Source of the DNA: Paludibacter sp.
GTDB lineage: Bacteria; Bacteroidota; Bacteroidia; Bacteroidales; Paludibacteraceae
Direction: 5' to 3'
Assembly: GCA_010365115.1 (NCBI GenBank)
Contig: JAAFGX010000030.1
Coordinates: 1 to 41,762, forward strand
Length of the DNA stretch: 41,762 bases
Shown piece after piece: positions 19,245 to 27,292 of this stretch. How positions within the stretch are numbered: the first letter of the stretch is position 1; every line of letters begins with the position of its first letter. The notes under the pieces were generated by a model. That model was not told the origin of the DNA, did not search any database, and saw only the letters and a list, made by a program, of their open reading frames with translations. The translations under genes and the position numbers were made by a program.

Positions 19245-19293
19245 ATTGTCAGTTTTACTCTATCGGGATTAAATGTAAATTTAGACTGACAAT
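19245..19293 (+). terminator. Hairpin after the DUF4886 gene
   Basis: ATTGTCAGT at 19245-19253 pairs exactly with ACTGACAAT at 19285-19293 around a 31-base AT-rich loop, 8 bases after the DUF4886 stop codon. There is no strong T run after it, so it may be a transcript-stabilising hairpin rather than a terminator. Confidence 0.35.
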
Positions 19294-19318
19294 AGAGCAG
19301 TAACTTTTACATTTGTTG

Positions 19319-19595
19319 GATCCTACTGACGAAAATCTACAATTGTCATACAACTATTAATCCGACTTTTGGCGTACAAAAGCCTCATCAATAAAAGGGG
19401 ATTATTACTGTTCACATGCACAAGAGGATGCACGACTCACAGCCCCAGCAGATTTCATTTGAAACTTTGAAGTAGGATTTGCTTATTATCCCAATAGTCC
19501 ACAACTTAAAGATGTGACTGATAGCTTTAATTGTTCTTCCCAACATATTGATTTAATTGGTTTTACTTCTTTTTTTTTGCTAATCTACAGACAAA
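19319..19595 (+). pseudogene. Decayed lyase fragment, copy of the 16793 gene
   Basis: The DNA from gaaaatctacaattgtcata onward follows 17773-18020 of the subgroup B lyase gene base by base with scattered changes. The encoded C-terminal lyase segment (YYSDFWRTK, SIKGGYYGP, QEDARL, PADFIG, YYP, HIDL) is recognisable, but stop codons interrupt it (for example TAA after the CAACTAT near 19357 and TGA in 'catttgaaac'). There is no start or N-terminal part. It is a dead remnant of a former lyase paralog that ended just before the next intact one at 19680. Confidence 0.88.
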
Positions 19596-19679
19596 CTATA
19601 AATCAATTAGTTTCTGAATAGGAAAGAATAAATAATATCTCTTCTGATTATATTTGAATTAACGCAAATACAAAAATAC

Positions 19680-21311
19680 ATGAAAAAATTTATAAAATTT
19701 CTATTTTCATTCACGATATTCATTAATAGTGTTGGGTCTTATGCTCAAACAAATTTGCTTGACATTGAAACCTATGTTGATGATTATACCGGATATGATA
19801 TCGCTCAAACAGGGAGTCGGACAAGTTCTACAAATGTATCTAAATGTCCGTCAAATAGCTCATTTAATATTGGTGGGACAACAGGCGTTGGAATTTCTAC
19901 ACAAAAGTTTATCAGATTACAAAATGATGATTTAACAATTTCTCTTGATAGCCTTGGAGTACATCCTTCAATTTTATTTAATTCTTCTGAATTAACAAAA
20001 ATACAAATTGCTGTTGCTTTACATAAAGAGCCTCATTATAGCTCATTTTTGAATCTTAAATCCTATTGCGATAGCTATTTGTCTTATTCTCCTGCTCCAT
20101 ATACGGGAGCCGTAACTGATGATTTTTACTCAAAAACTTTACTTCCGGCATCTATAGCGCGAAATTTGGCTGTTGCATATTGCCTCACTAATAATATTGC
20201 ATATGCTCAAAAATCTGCTCAGATTCTTAATGCATTTTCTAGTGCAATGGCAGGAAATGCAGCTATTGATAATGCAATATCTTTGAAAATTGCCCGTGCA
20301 ACTTTTCCTTTTATTTGTGCATACGATATGTTGCTTAATACAGGAGTTTTCAGTGTCGTTGATAAGAATCAGATTGTACAGTATTTCAGAATGATAGAAA
20401 ATAAAGTAAAAATAGGAGCGCAGGAGTGGGATGACAATGATTACTACAATAAACAATATTACAATAATCATTTAGTGTCCCATGCAATGTCGTTGCTGGC
20501 TATAGGAACTGCACTCGATGATGCTGCGTTAATTCAGTACATACTTGATTCCGATTTTTGTCCGCGCGATGTGGTTGAGCTTCAGCGAGGGTTAATTTTA
20601 ATGTCGAATGATACTGATTGTGTTAGGGTTAAAAATTTGCCAAAAGATGATGGTGAAATAATGGACAGATACCGACATATTACTGCCGGTGGGCGTGGAT
20701 TACAATACTCAACATTGGTTTTACATCTTTTTGCTCCGATAGCACTTATATGTAAGCACCGCGGATGGGATTTATTTCAATACAAAGCACCTACAGGTGA
20801 ATGGCTAAAACTTTCCTTTGACTACTATTCAGACTACTGGCGTACAAAAGATTCGGGGATTAAACGGGGTTACTACGGACCTCATGCCCAAGAAAACGCA
20901 AGACTCAATGCGCAGGATGACTGGATTGGTGTTTTTGATATAGCCTTGGGTCAATATCCTGAAAGTAAACCTTTGCAGGATGTGGTGGCGAGTTATAACC
21001 GACCAGTACAACACATGAATTTATTAGGTTTTACCGGACTTTTTGCCCCGATAGAATCTGCAACATCAATATCAAAACAAATTAATACTGAAAATATTCA
21101 GATTTCTTATAGTAACAACAATTTGCATATTACATCTGATTTTCTATCTTCTGTTAAAGTTATAAATCTGTCAGGAATAGTTGTTTTAGAAACTGATCAG
21201 CAAAAATCAAATCTGCATGAAATGAAACTGAACCTGGCATCGAGTGTTTACCTGGTCCAGGTTAAAAGTGCTGGTGGAAGTTTGATAAAAAAGATATTAA
21301 TAACTAACTAA
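19680..21311 (+). CDS. Alginate lyase superfamily protein (subgroup B) with shortened N-terminal module and T9SS tail
   Basis: The 543-residue protein has a signal peptide ending SYAQ (about 23). Residues 24-80 resemble the start of the module in the 27293 protein (TNLLDIET / IAQTGSRTSS / PSNSS), but the module is cut short and joins the lyase barrel (SLGVHPSILFNSSEL, from about 91). Catalytic positions are intact: Asn263-His264 in YYNNHLVSHAMS and Tyr331/His333 in GEIMDRYRH. A T9SS-type C-terminal domain follows (about 465-543, ending LIKKILITN). Parts of its 3' half are nearly identical in DNA to the gene at 23561, while the middle is much more different. Confidence 0.86.
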   Translation: MKKFIKFLFSFTIFINSVGSYAQTNLLDIETYVDDYTGYDIAQTGSRTSSTNVSKCPSNSSFNIGGTTGVGISTQKFIRLQNDDLTISLDSLGVHPSILFNSSELTKIQIAVALHKEPHYSSFLNLKSYCDSYLSYSPAPYTGAVTDDFYSKTLLPASIARNLAVAYCLTNNIAYAQKSAQILNAFSSAMAGNAAIDNAISLKIARATFPFICAYDMLLNTGVFSVVDKNQIVQYFRMIENKVKIGAQEWDDNDYYNKQYYNNHLVSHAMSLLAIGTALDDAALIQYILDSDFCPRDVVELQRGLILMSNDTDCVRVKNLPKDDGEIMDRYRHITAGGRGLQYSTLVLHLFAPIALICKHRGWDLFQYKAPTGEWLKLSFDYYSDYWRTKDSGIKRGYYGPHAQENARLNAQDDWIGVFDIALGQYPESKPLQDVVASYNRPVQHMNLLGFTGLFAPIESATSISKQINTENIQISYSNNNLHITSDFLSSVKVINLSGIVVLETDQQKSNLHEMKLNLASSVYLVQVKSAGGSLIKKILITN

Positions 21312-21321
21312 ATTTTTTATT

Positions 21322-22128
21322 ATGCAAAAAAGAAAATCTTTATTAATATTATTGGTGTTGATTTACCAGATTTTCATCATAAACGCTCAAAACAAAAATC
21401 TCAAGAAAAAATTTCAGAAGATTGATTGTGCTAAGGCAGAAATGATTTTTAGCGATAGCTTTACCGATGATTGGAGCAATCAATGGTTGCTTGATGGTGA
21501 AAAAGCTTTCGTTGAGAGTGGAAATGGGAGTTTGAAATTTTTGGCTGGCAATATTCCTCAGCATGATGCCGATCATGCAGTCCTTTGGACAAAAAAGATT
21601 TTTTCAGGAAATATTCGTATAGAATTTGATTATATTAGGATAGACTCTGTTCCCCGATTTGTCAATATCATTTATCTTTTTGCTTCAGGTAGTGGTTCAG
21701 GAGTATATAAACAGGATATTTCAGTATGGAAAGAGTTGCGAAAAATTCCTGCTATGAAAATGTATTTTGAGCACATGAATGCCTATCATATTAGTTTTGC
21801 CGCTTATGACATTGATAATACAGACCCTGAAAATGATTATATACGTGCCCGAAGGTATCTTCCTGAACGCGGTAAAGGATTAGCAGGGACCGATTTAATG
21901 CCCGACTACCTGAAAACCGGACTATTTAAGCCGAATGTAAAACACCACATCACCATCATCCGTAAAGATAAGACCATCTGGATGAAAATTTCGGCAAATA
22001 GTACCGAGAAAATCTTCAAATGGGATACTGAAATGCAACCACCAATATCTTCAGGGAGAATTGGACTTAGATTAATGGGCTCAAGAGCATCTATTATCTC
22101 AAATTTCAATGTTTTTCTACTTAAATAG
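21322..22128 (+). CDS. DUF1961 secreted protein (concanavalin/LamG-like fold)
   Basis: The 268-residue protein has a signal peptide (MQKRKSLLILLVLIYQIF, cleavage near Ala22-Gln). The pattern is that of DUF1961: FSDSFTDDWSNQWLLDG, HAVLWTKKIFSGNIRIEFDY, NAYHISFAAYD, RARRYLP, an 'ITIIRKDKTIWMKIS' strand pair, and GRIGLRLMGSRASIISNFNV. The family is a beta-sandwich often found in PULs beside lyases. Some jelly-roll relatives are lyases, but no catalytic set can be assigned here. It starts 10 bases after the 19680 lyase and is likely in the same transcript. Confidence 0.8.
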   Translation: MQKRKSLLILLVLIYQIFIINAQNKNLKKKFQKIDCAKAEMIFSDSFTDDWSNQWLLDGEKAFVESGNGSLKFLAGNIPQHDADHAVLWTKKIFSGNIRIEFDYIRIDSVPRFVNIIYLFASGSGSGVYKQDISVWKELRKIPAMKMYFEHMNAYHISFAAYDIDNTDPENDYIRARRYLPERGKGLAGTDLMPDYLKTGLFKPNVKHHITIIRKDKTIWMKISANSTEKIFKWDTEMQPPISSGRIGLRLMGSRASIISNFNVFLLK

Positions 22129-22240
22129 TCGATTTTGTACATTTTTATTGAATAATCTGAACTTTTCAATGGAATTGTACCAAGGTCAAAGACATATATT
22201 TGTAAACCAAATGAACACAAACTCAAGCATTTTTTATATA

Positions 22241-23533
22241 ATGTCAAATAAATCATTATCCATATTTGTAATAATTATCCTTTTTGGCAGCTTGATTTTA
22301 TTAAGTTGTAAAGAACCAATTGTACAAATAGAAAAACCTAAACCATCAACGGTTATTAAGTTGGATAGTTTTGGGGTGCATCCAAGATTAATTATGTCGA
22401 ATCAAGACATTTCACAAATGCGTGAAAACATTAATAGTGGAAATGAACCATGGAATAGTACCTGGATTGAGTTTAAAAAGACAGTTGACCTGTATTTAAG
22501 CCCATCATGGAAAACAGATGTTTATACTGGTAGTGACGTTTCAGCATTTTATAATAACACAATTCGGGATGCTTCAGCAGCACGTGATTTGGCACTAGCT
22601 TACCAGATTACCAAAGATAAAAAATATGCGGAAATGTCTGTTTTAATAATAGAAACTTGGTTAGCTCCTGAGATTTTACCAGCCAGCTATTTCGATCCTG
22701 AGATTGCTTATCCAAATATGGGCATGATGGTAGCACGTAGTACTTTCCCGTTTCTATATGCTTATGATTTATTGATGGCAGATAAGCTTGTGAGTGAAAA
22801 AACACAGAAACGATTTGCTGAATGGATGAGAATTTGCGAAATGAGGATCAAAGAAGGGGCAAAGCGTTGGGAGGATAGTAATTATTTTGATAATCAGTTC
22901 TACCAAAATCACTTAGTTGCAGATGCAATGGGATTGTTGGGAATTGGAATAGTGTTAAATGACAGCAAATTAGCTCAATATGCATTCAACTCTGTTGAAA
23001 ATCAGCGGGATGCGATCGACTTAATTGAGGGAATGATATTGATGAAGGGTCAACAACCTTACTATCGTGAACCTAAAGAAATGCCAACACAAACAGGAGA
23101 AATTATGGATAGATATCGTCATTACGCAATTGGTGGTCATTGGAAGGATTATGTAACATATCCAAACAGAGGATTACAATATTGTGGATTATCTTCCATA
23201 TTGTTGATGATATGTGCCGAAATGGCAAGGAATAACGGTGTTGATTTGTATAATTGGACTGCAAAGACCGGTGAAAACCTTAAACTTCCACTCGATTTTT
23301 ATGCCGATTTCTATATTACAAAAGATGCTTCTATCAATGGCGGTTTTTATGCCGGTGAGGATTCTTGGATCAATGGAAATGACCAAACTACGTACAGTTT
23401 ATGGGAAGTTGGACACTGCCGTTATCCCGGTGAAAAGAAATTTGCTGAAGTGCTGAATGCAAATAAAAGAGGTTCGCAGGGAATGCATTTACTTGGCCCT
23501 GTAACGCTGACACATGGAAGAAAAGTTGAATGA
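22241..23533 (+). CDS. Alginate lyase superfamily lipoprotein (subgroup A)
   Basis: I chose the ATG at 22241: the frame extends up to 22109, overlapping DUF1961, but only this start gives a lipoprotein signal (MSNKSLSIFV... with Cys23 in LLSCKE). The resulting 430-residue protein is close to the 15541 lyase (RLIMSNQDISQMR, DPEIAYPNMGMMVARSTFPF). Catalytic Asn223-His224 in YQNHLVADAMG and Tyr292/His294 in DRYRHY are intact. No T9SS tail is present, so it is membrane-anchored, periplasmic or surface. A short linker (VQIEKPKPSTVIKLDSFGVHP) is shared with the next gene at 23561 although the barrels belong to different subgroups. That is a sign of segment exchange. Confidence 0.85.
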   Translation: MSNKSLSIFVIIILFGSLILLSCKEPIVQIEKPKPSTVIKLDSFGVHPRLIMSNQDISQMRENINSGNEPWNSTWIEFKKTVDLYLSPSWKTDVYTGSDVSAFYNNTIRDASAARDLALAYQITKDKKYAEMSVLIIETWLAPEILPASYFDPEIAYPNMGMMVARSTFPFLYAYDLLMADKLVSEKTQKRFAEWMRICEMRIKEGAKRWEDSNYFDNQFYQNHLVADAMGLLGIGIVLNDSKLAQYAFNSVENQRDAIDLIEGMILMKGQQPYYREPKEMPTQTGEIMDRYRHYAIGGHWKDYVTYPNRGLQYCGLSSILLMICAEMARNNGVDLYNWTAKTGENLKLPLDFYADFYITKDASINGGFYAGEDSWINGNDQTTYSLWEVGHCRYPGEKKFAEVLNANKRGSQGMHLLGPVTLTHGRKVE

Positions 23534-23560
23534 ATAAATCAAAACTTTTAAAAATAATAT

Positions 23561-24814
23561 ATGATGAACTCACTTTTAAAAAAATTATTGTTAATATTTT
23601 CAATAATAACTCTTTTTTGCAGCTTGTTATTATTTAGTTGTAAAGACCCTGTTGAGCCAATATATAATCCTAAGCCATCAACGGTTATTAGGTTGGATAG
23701 TATTGGAGTGCATCCAAGCATTTTGTTTAATAAAAATGGAATTGACAACCTTAAAAAAGCAATTGCCGATAAGAAAGAACCATTTTATTCGGCATGGGTT
23801 AATTTAAAAACCTATTGTGACGGTTATTTGTCATATTTACCACAGCCCTATACCGGATCTGTTACAGATGATTTTTACAGTATGACTTTACTCCCTGCCT
23901 CTATTTCAAGAAACATGGCACTGGCATACCAACTTTCAGGGAATGTGGCATATGCCGAAAAATCAATTGGAATAATGAAATCTTTTTCTGTAGTTTCTGC
24001 TGGAAAAGATGTAATAGATAATGCATATTCACTGAAAATAGCAAGAGCGACTTTCCCTTTCGTTTGTGCTTATGATTTATTGATAAATTCCGGGCACATC
24101 GATAATGAGACTATGAATCTAATACAGTTATGGTTTCGTCAAATTGAAGCAAAGGTAAAAACAGGTGAAAAGGAGTGGGATGATAATGATTACTTTGATC
24201 GTCAGTATTTTAACAATCATCTTGTGTCGCATACAATGTCATTACTTGGCGTGGGGATTGCGCTCGATGACTCCGTTTTAATTCAATATGCCGTCGATTC
24301 GAAAGAATGTCCGAGAGATGTAAAAGAGCTAATCCCCGGTATGATACTGATGGATGGAGACAGAGATTGCTTACGTGTTACGGATAAACCGAAACAGGAT
24401 GGTGAAATAATGGACAGATACCGACATATTACTGCTGATGGGCGTGGACTACAATACTCAACATTGGTTTTACATCTTTTTGCACCGATAGCACTTATTT
24501 GTAAACACCGCGGATGGGATTTATTTCAATACAAAGCACCTACAGGTGAATGGCTGAAACTCTCCTATGACTTTTATTCTGATTTTTGGCGAACAAAAGA
24601 CCCGAGCATTAAAGGTGGTTATTACGGTCCGCATGATCAAGAGAGTGCACGCTTGAATGCCACGGATGACTGGATTGGTGTTTTTGACATAGCATTGGGT
24701 CAATATCCTGAAAGTAAACCATTGCAGGATGTAGTGGCGAGTTATAACCGACCTGTGCAACACATGAATTTATTAGGCTTTACAGCTTTTTTTGCAAATC
24801 CGCTGGCCAACTAA
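23561..24814 (+). CDS. Alginate lyase superfamily lipoprotein (subgroup B)
   Basis: The 417-residue protein has a lipobox (Cys27 in LLFSCKD) and the same PKPSTVIRLDSIGVHP linker as its upstream neighbour. A subgroup B barrel follows (PSILFNKNGIDNLKKAI). Catalytic Asn219-His220 in YFNNHLVSHTMS and Tyr287/His289 in GEIMDRYRHI are intact. No T9SS tail is present, unlike the closely related 19680 protein: here the reading frame stops soon after NLLGFTAFFANP, where the other continues into the sorting domain. It lies 25 bases before rhaM. Its probable role is periplasmic cleavage of shorter oligomers. Confidence 0.85.
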   Translation: MMNSLLKKLLLIFSIITLFCSLLLFSCKDPVEPIYNPKPSTVIRLDSIGVHPSILFNKNGIDNLKKAIADKKEPFYSAWVNLKTYCDGYLSYLPQPYTGSVTDDFYSMTLLPASISRNMALAYQLSGNVAYAEKSIGIMKSFSVVSAGKDVIDNAYSLKIARATFPFVCAYDLLINSGHIDNETMNLIQLWFRQIEAKVKTGEKEWDDNDYFDRQYFNNHLVSHTMSLLGVGIALDDSVLIQYAVDSKECPRDVKELIPGMILMDGDRDCLRVTDKPKQDGEIMDRYRHITADGRGLQYSTLVLHLFAPIALICKHRGWDLFQYKAPTGEWLKLSYDFYSDFWRTKDPSIKGGYYGPHDQESARLNATDDWIGVFDIALGQYPESKPLQDVVASYNRPVQHMNLLGFTAFFANPLAN

Positions 24815-24839
24815 TTTATAAATAAAATCAACTATTACC

Positions 24840-25151
24840 ATGAAACGAGTAGCATTTAAAATGTATTTGAAAAGAGGCTTCGAAGCTGAATACACGAAAC
24901 GCCACAAAGAAATCTGGCCTGAACTTAAGAAATTGCTTCAGGATGCGGGTGTATCCGATTATTCTATTTTTTGGGACAAAGAGACCAATGTACTTTTTGC
25001 AGTACAAAAAAATTCAGGAGTAGGTTCACAAAACCTGAGCGAAACCGAAATTGTAAAACGTTGGTGGAAGTTTATGTCTGATATCATGGAAACTAATCCG
25101 GATAATTCACCTATTAGTATTGAATTAGATGAATTATTTTATATGGAATAG
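24840..25151 (+). CDS. rhaM: L-rhamnose mutarotase
   Basis: RhaM interconverts alpha- and beta-L-rhamnopyranose so that rhamnose isomerase can use it. The length of 103 residues is right for the family. Key positions fit: Tyr18 and His22 in the YTKRHKEIWPEL block, a VKRWWKFMSDIM block at 72-83 and the C-terminal ELFYME end. It has no signal peptide and is cytoplasmic. It indicates that L-rhamnose, or a closely related 6-deoxy sugar, is released from the substrate of this PUL. No rhamnose isomerase or kinase is in the window. Confidence 0.93.
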   Translation: MKRVAFKMYLKRGFEAEYTKRHKEIWPELKKLLQDAGVSDYSIFWDKETNVLFAVQKNSGVGSQNLSETEIVKRWWKFMSDIMETNPDNSPISIELDELFYME

Positions 25152-25232
25152 ACCTTGTTCTTGATATATTCAAAAAATTAAACAATTTATATAAATATCA
25201 ATTTTCAATTATTAATTTTAAAATTTAAAAAA

Positions 25233-26156
25233 ATGAAAACAATTACAAAATTTTTTTTTATTGGCTTTATGCTCCTCTTAAGTTTTGGAGTAACGGCGCA
25301 AACAGATTTGCTAAGCAATGCAACTGAGGATGGTGATTTTAGTGAGTATTTAACTACCGAAAATCAGATCTGGCCACCAAAACCTGGAGCTGGCTATTGG
25401 GATGCGGATGGGGTTAAAGGCGGTACAAGAACTGCTTTAAGGGTGCATTTTACAGATGATCCATTATTAACATGGAACTATCATTCGAAATACCACTATA
25501 TACAGGTTTTAATGGATAATGGTACTCTTGGCTGTAACTATATATGGCGTAAATTATCAGGTTTGACTCCGGGCGAAACTTATACTTTTTGTTTTTACTA
25601 CAGAATGACACATACGCTTGCGGAAAGAAGTGTGAACTTTGCTATTACCGATGCTGTGACAAATATTAAAGTAAATAAAAATGCTGATGGAAATAATATA
25701 ATTGACGGACAATTAGGTAGCACCATGCTAGAGCTTGCTTCAACAGCAAATACAACATACAATAGAGCTACATATACTTTTACTGTACCAAACGGAAAAA
25801 CGGAAGTGTTTGCTACATGGATGCGCAATAAGACTATAGCAGCAACACCAACAGAAACAATGAGAATTTTTCTTGATGACATGAGTTTGTATGTAGGGAC
25901 TACAACCTCTACTCCAAATCAACAGAAAAATAGCTTATTAAATGTGTTTCCAAACCCTGTTAAAGACTATATATCTTTCAATTCGCAAGGTGGAATTCAA
26001 AGAGTTATTATTATGGACATGTTGGGCAAAATTCTTATTGATACTCCAATTAGAGTTGATAATAAGGTTGATGTATCGTCCTTGCCCCAAGGGAATTACT
26101 TGATAAAATGTATTGGAAGTGAAACGAAAACACTCCGTTTTATAAAAGCAAATTAA
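25233..26156 (+). CDS. Secreted protein with unassigned glycan-binding-like module and T9SS tail (copy 1)
   Basis: The 307-residue protein has a signal peptide ending VTAQ. A beta-rich module follows (about 24-228) with landmarks TDLLSNATEDGDFSEY, IWPPK, YHSKYHYIQVLMD, YIWRKLSGLTPGETYTF, SFYYRMTH-like strand and MRIFLDDMSL. A classic T9SS type A sorting domain ends it (VFPNPVKDYI... GNYLIKCI... LRFIKAN). The module recurs at 26260 and, fused to a lyase, at 27293, so it probably binds the same glycan as that lyase. The final DDMSL strand and layout look like a CBM-type jelly roll, but I cannot assign a CBM family. Confidence 0.75.
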   Translation: MKTITKFFFIGFMLLLSFGVTAQTDLLSNATEDGDFSEYLTTENQIWPPKPGAGYWDADGVKGGTRTALRVHFTDDPLLTWNYHSKYHYIQVLMDNGTLGCNYIWRKLSGLTPGETYTFCFYYRMTHTLAERSVNFAITDAVTNIKVNKNADGNNIIDGQLGSTMLELASTANTTYNRATYTFTVPNGKTEVFATWMRNKTIAATPTETMRIFLDDMSLYVGTTTSTPNQQKNSLLNVFPNPVKDYISFNSQGGIQRVIIMDMLGKILIDTPIRVDNKVDVSSLPQGNYLIKCIGSETKTLRFIKAN

Positions 26157-26259
26157 TTGTTTTTTTAAAAACATATCAGAAAATCATTATTAATAAGTAT
26201 GAAACGAGTTACGTTTAGACGTGATAAGTTCCATGTAACCATATATAAAAAAATTCCAC

Positions 26260-27183
26260 ATGAAAACAATTATAAATATATTTTTAATCTGTTTGACGCT
26301 TTTATTTTGTTCAACATTATCGGCACAAACAAACTTATTGGATAACGAAACGGAAGATGCAGGTTTTGAGGGTATAACTACATCTAAAATTTGGCCACCA
26401 AATGGCACTTGGGGCAGAAGTGGCTATGGTTCAATTAATGCAAGTACAACAGTTAGAACACAGATGCTTAGTGATTCAATTATTGCAAATCCAGGCACGC
26501 AGCCAATTATTTGGAGATCGAAATACAGTTATCTTTTCTTGTATATGAGAGGCTCAAATACGCCGACTAATTATATCTGGAGAAAAATTTCGGGATTAAC
26601 ATCAGGACAAACATACACATTTTCGTTCTGGTATAAAACCCCAATAATTACAGCTTTTACACCAACAGGTCATGTGAAGTTTGCCATAGTAACAGACTTA
26701 AATGATGTTCAGGTTGGGAGTATTACAAATCCATTGAACGGGATTACGGAGATCGGTCATATAGAAGGCGATGGTGTTTCGTTAATTTCTAGCTATTTAC
26801 AACATAAATTGGTAAAAAAGACTTTTATTGTACCATCAGGCAAAACTGAAATATATGTTGCACTTGTACGTAGTCTTGATTCAGAGCAACTACTATACAT
26901 TGATGATATGAGTCTTGTTGTTGGTCAACAAACTGGAATTAATGATATTAAATCAGCGAAAAATTTAACGGTATATCCAAATCCTACATCCAAATATCTG
27001 TATTTTAATGATAATTCTTCCACATTAAATAAAATATCAATTTTAAATTTGCAGGGTAAAACTGTGAAAACAATTAATAATACTTCTAATAAACTTGATG
27101 TTGGTGATTTATCAAATGGCATGTACATACTAAAAAATGTTGCTAATGATGGTGTTAGTACCTGTACTTTTATAAAAGAATAA
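26260..27183 (+). CDS. Secreted protein with unassigned glycan-binding-like module and T9SS tail (copy 2)
   Basis: The 307-residue protein has a signal peptide ending LSAQ. It carries the same module as 25233 but much diverged: TNLLDNETEDAGFEG, IWPPN, WRSKYSYLFLYMRG, NYIWRKISGLTSGQTYTFSF, LLYIDDMSLVV. A T9SS tail follows (VYPNPTSKYLYF, 'NLQGKTVKTINN', 'SNGMYILKN', TFIKE). The length equals the upstream copy, so these are tandem paralogs. The level of divergence suggests an older duplication or different ligand fine-tuning. It has no catalytic motif that I can see. Confidence 0.75.
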   Translation: MKTIINIFLICLTLLFCSTLSAQTNLLDNETEDAGFEGITTSKIWPPNGTWGRSGYGSINASTTVRTQMLSDSIIANPGTQPIIWRSKYSYLFLYMRGSNTPTNYIWRKISGLTSGQTYTFSFWYKTPIITAFTPTGHVKFAIVTDLNDVQVGSITNPLNGITEIGHIEGDGVSLISSYLQHKLVKKTFIVPSGKTEIYVALVRSLDSEQLLYIDDMSLVVGQQTGINDIKSAKNLTVYPNPTSKYLYFNDNSSTLNKISILNLQGKTVKTINNTSNKLDVGDLSNGMYILKNVANDGVSTCTFIKE

Positions 27184-27192
27184 TCCACTTTA

Positions 27193-27256
27193 AGAGACTA
27201 ATTCTGTATGATGTGAATAATTTGCAGCTAGGAGAATTAGTTTCTTTCTATTTTCA
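27193..27256 (+). terminator. Hairpin with trailing T-rich run after the 26260 gene
   Basis: AGAGACTAATTCT at 27193-27205 pairs with AGAATTAGTTTCT at 27233-27245 with one non-Watson-Crick position. The sequence TTCTATTTT follows. It sits 10 bases after the stop codon, in the 109-base gap before the 27293 gene. It may terminate or trim the transcript. Confidence 0.45.
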
Positions 27257-27292
27257 TACTATATTCACATACAACTTTTAAAATCTAATAAA

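Noticed and set aside
26199..26220. Start resembling rhaM (ATGAAACGAGTTACGTTTAGA against ATGAAACGAGTAGCATTTAAA)
   Set aside because: Similarity is limited to about 20 bases and no rhaM continuation follows, so a second rhaM relic cannot be claimed.
25233..27183. The two T9SS module proteins as enzymes
   Set aside because: No conserved acidic pair, nucleophile or lyase residues were visible; a binding role fits better with the fusion at 27293.
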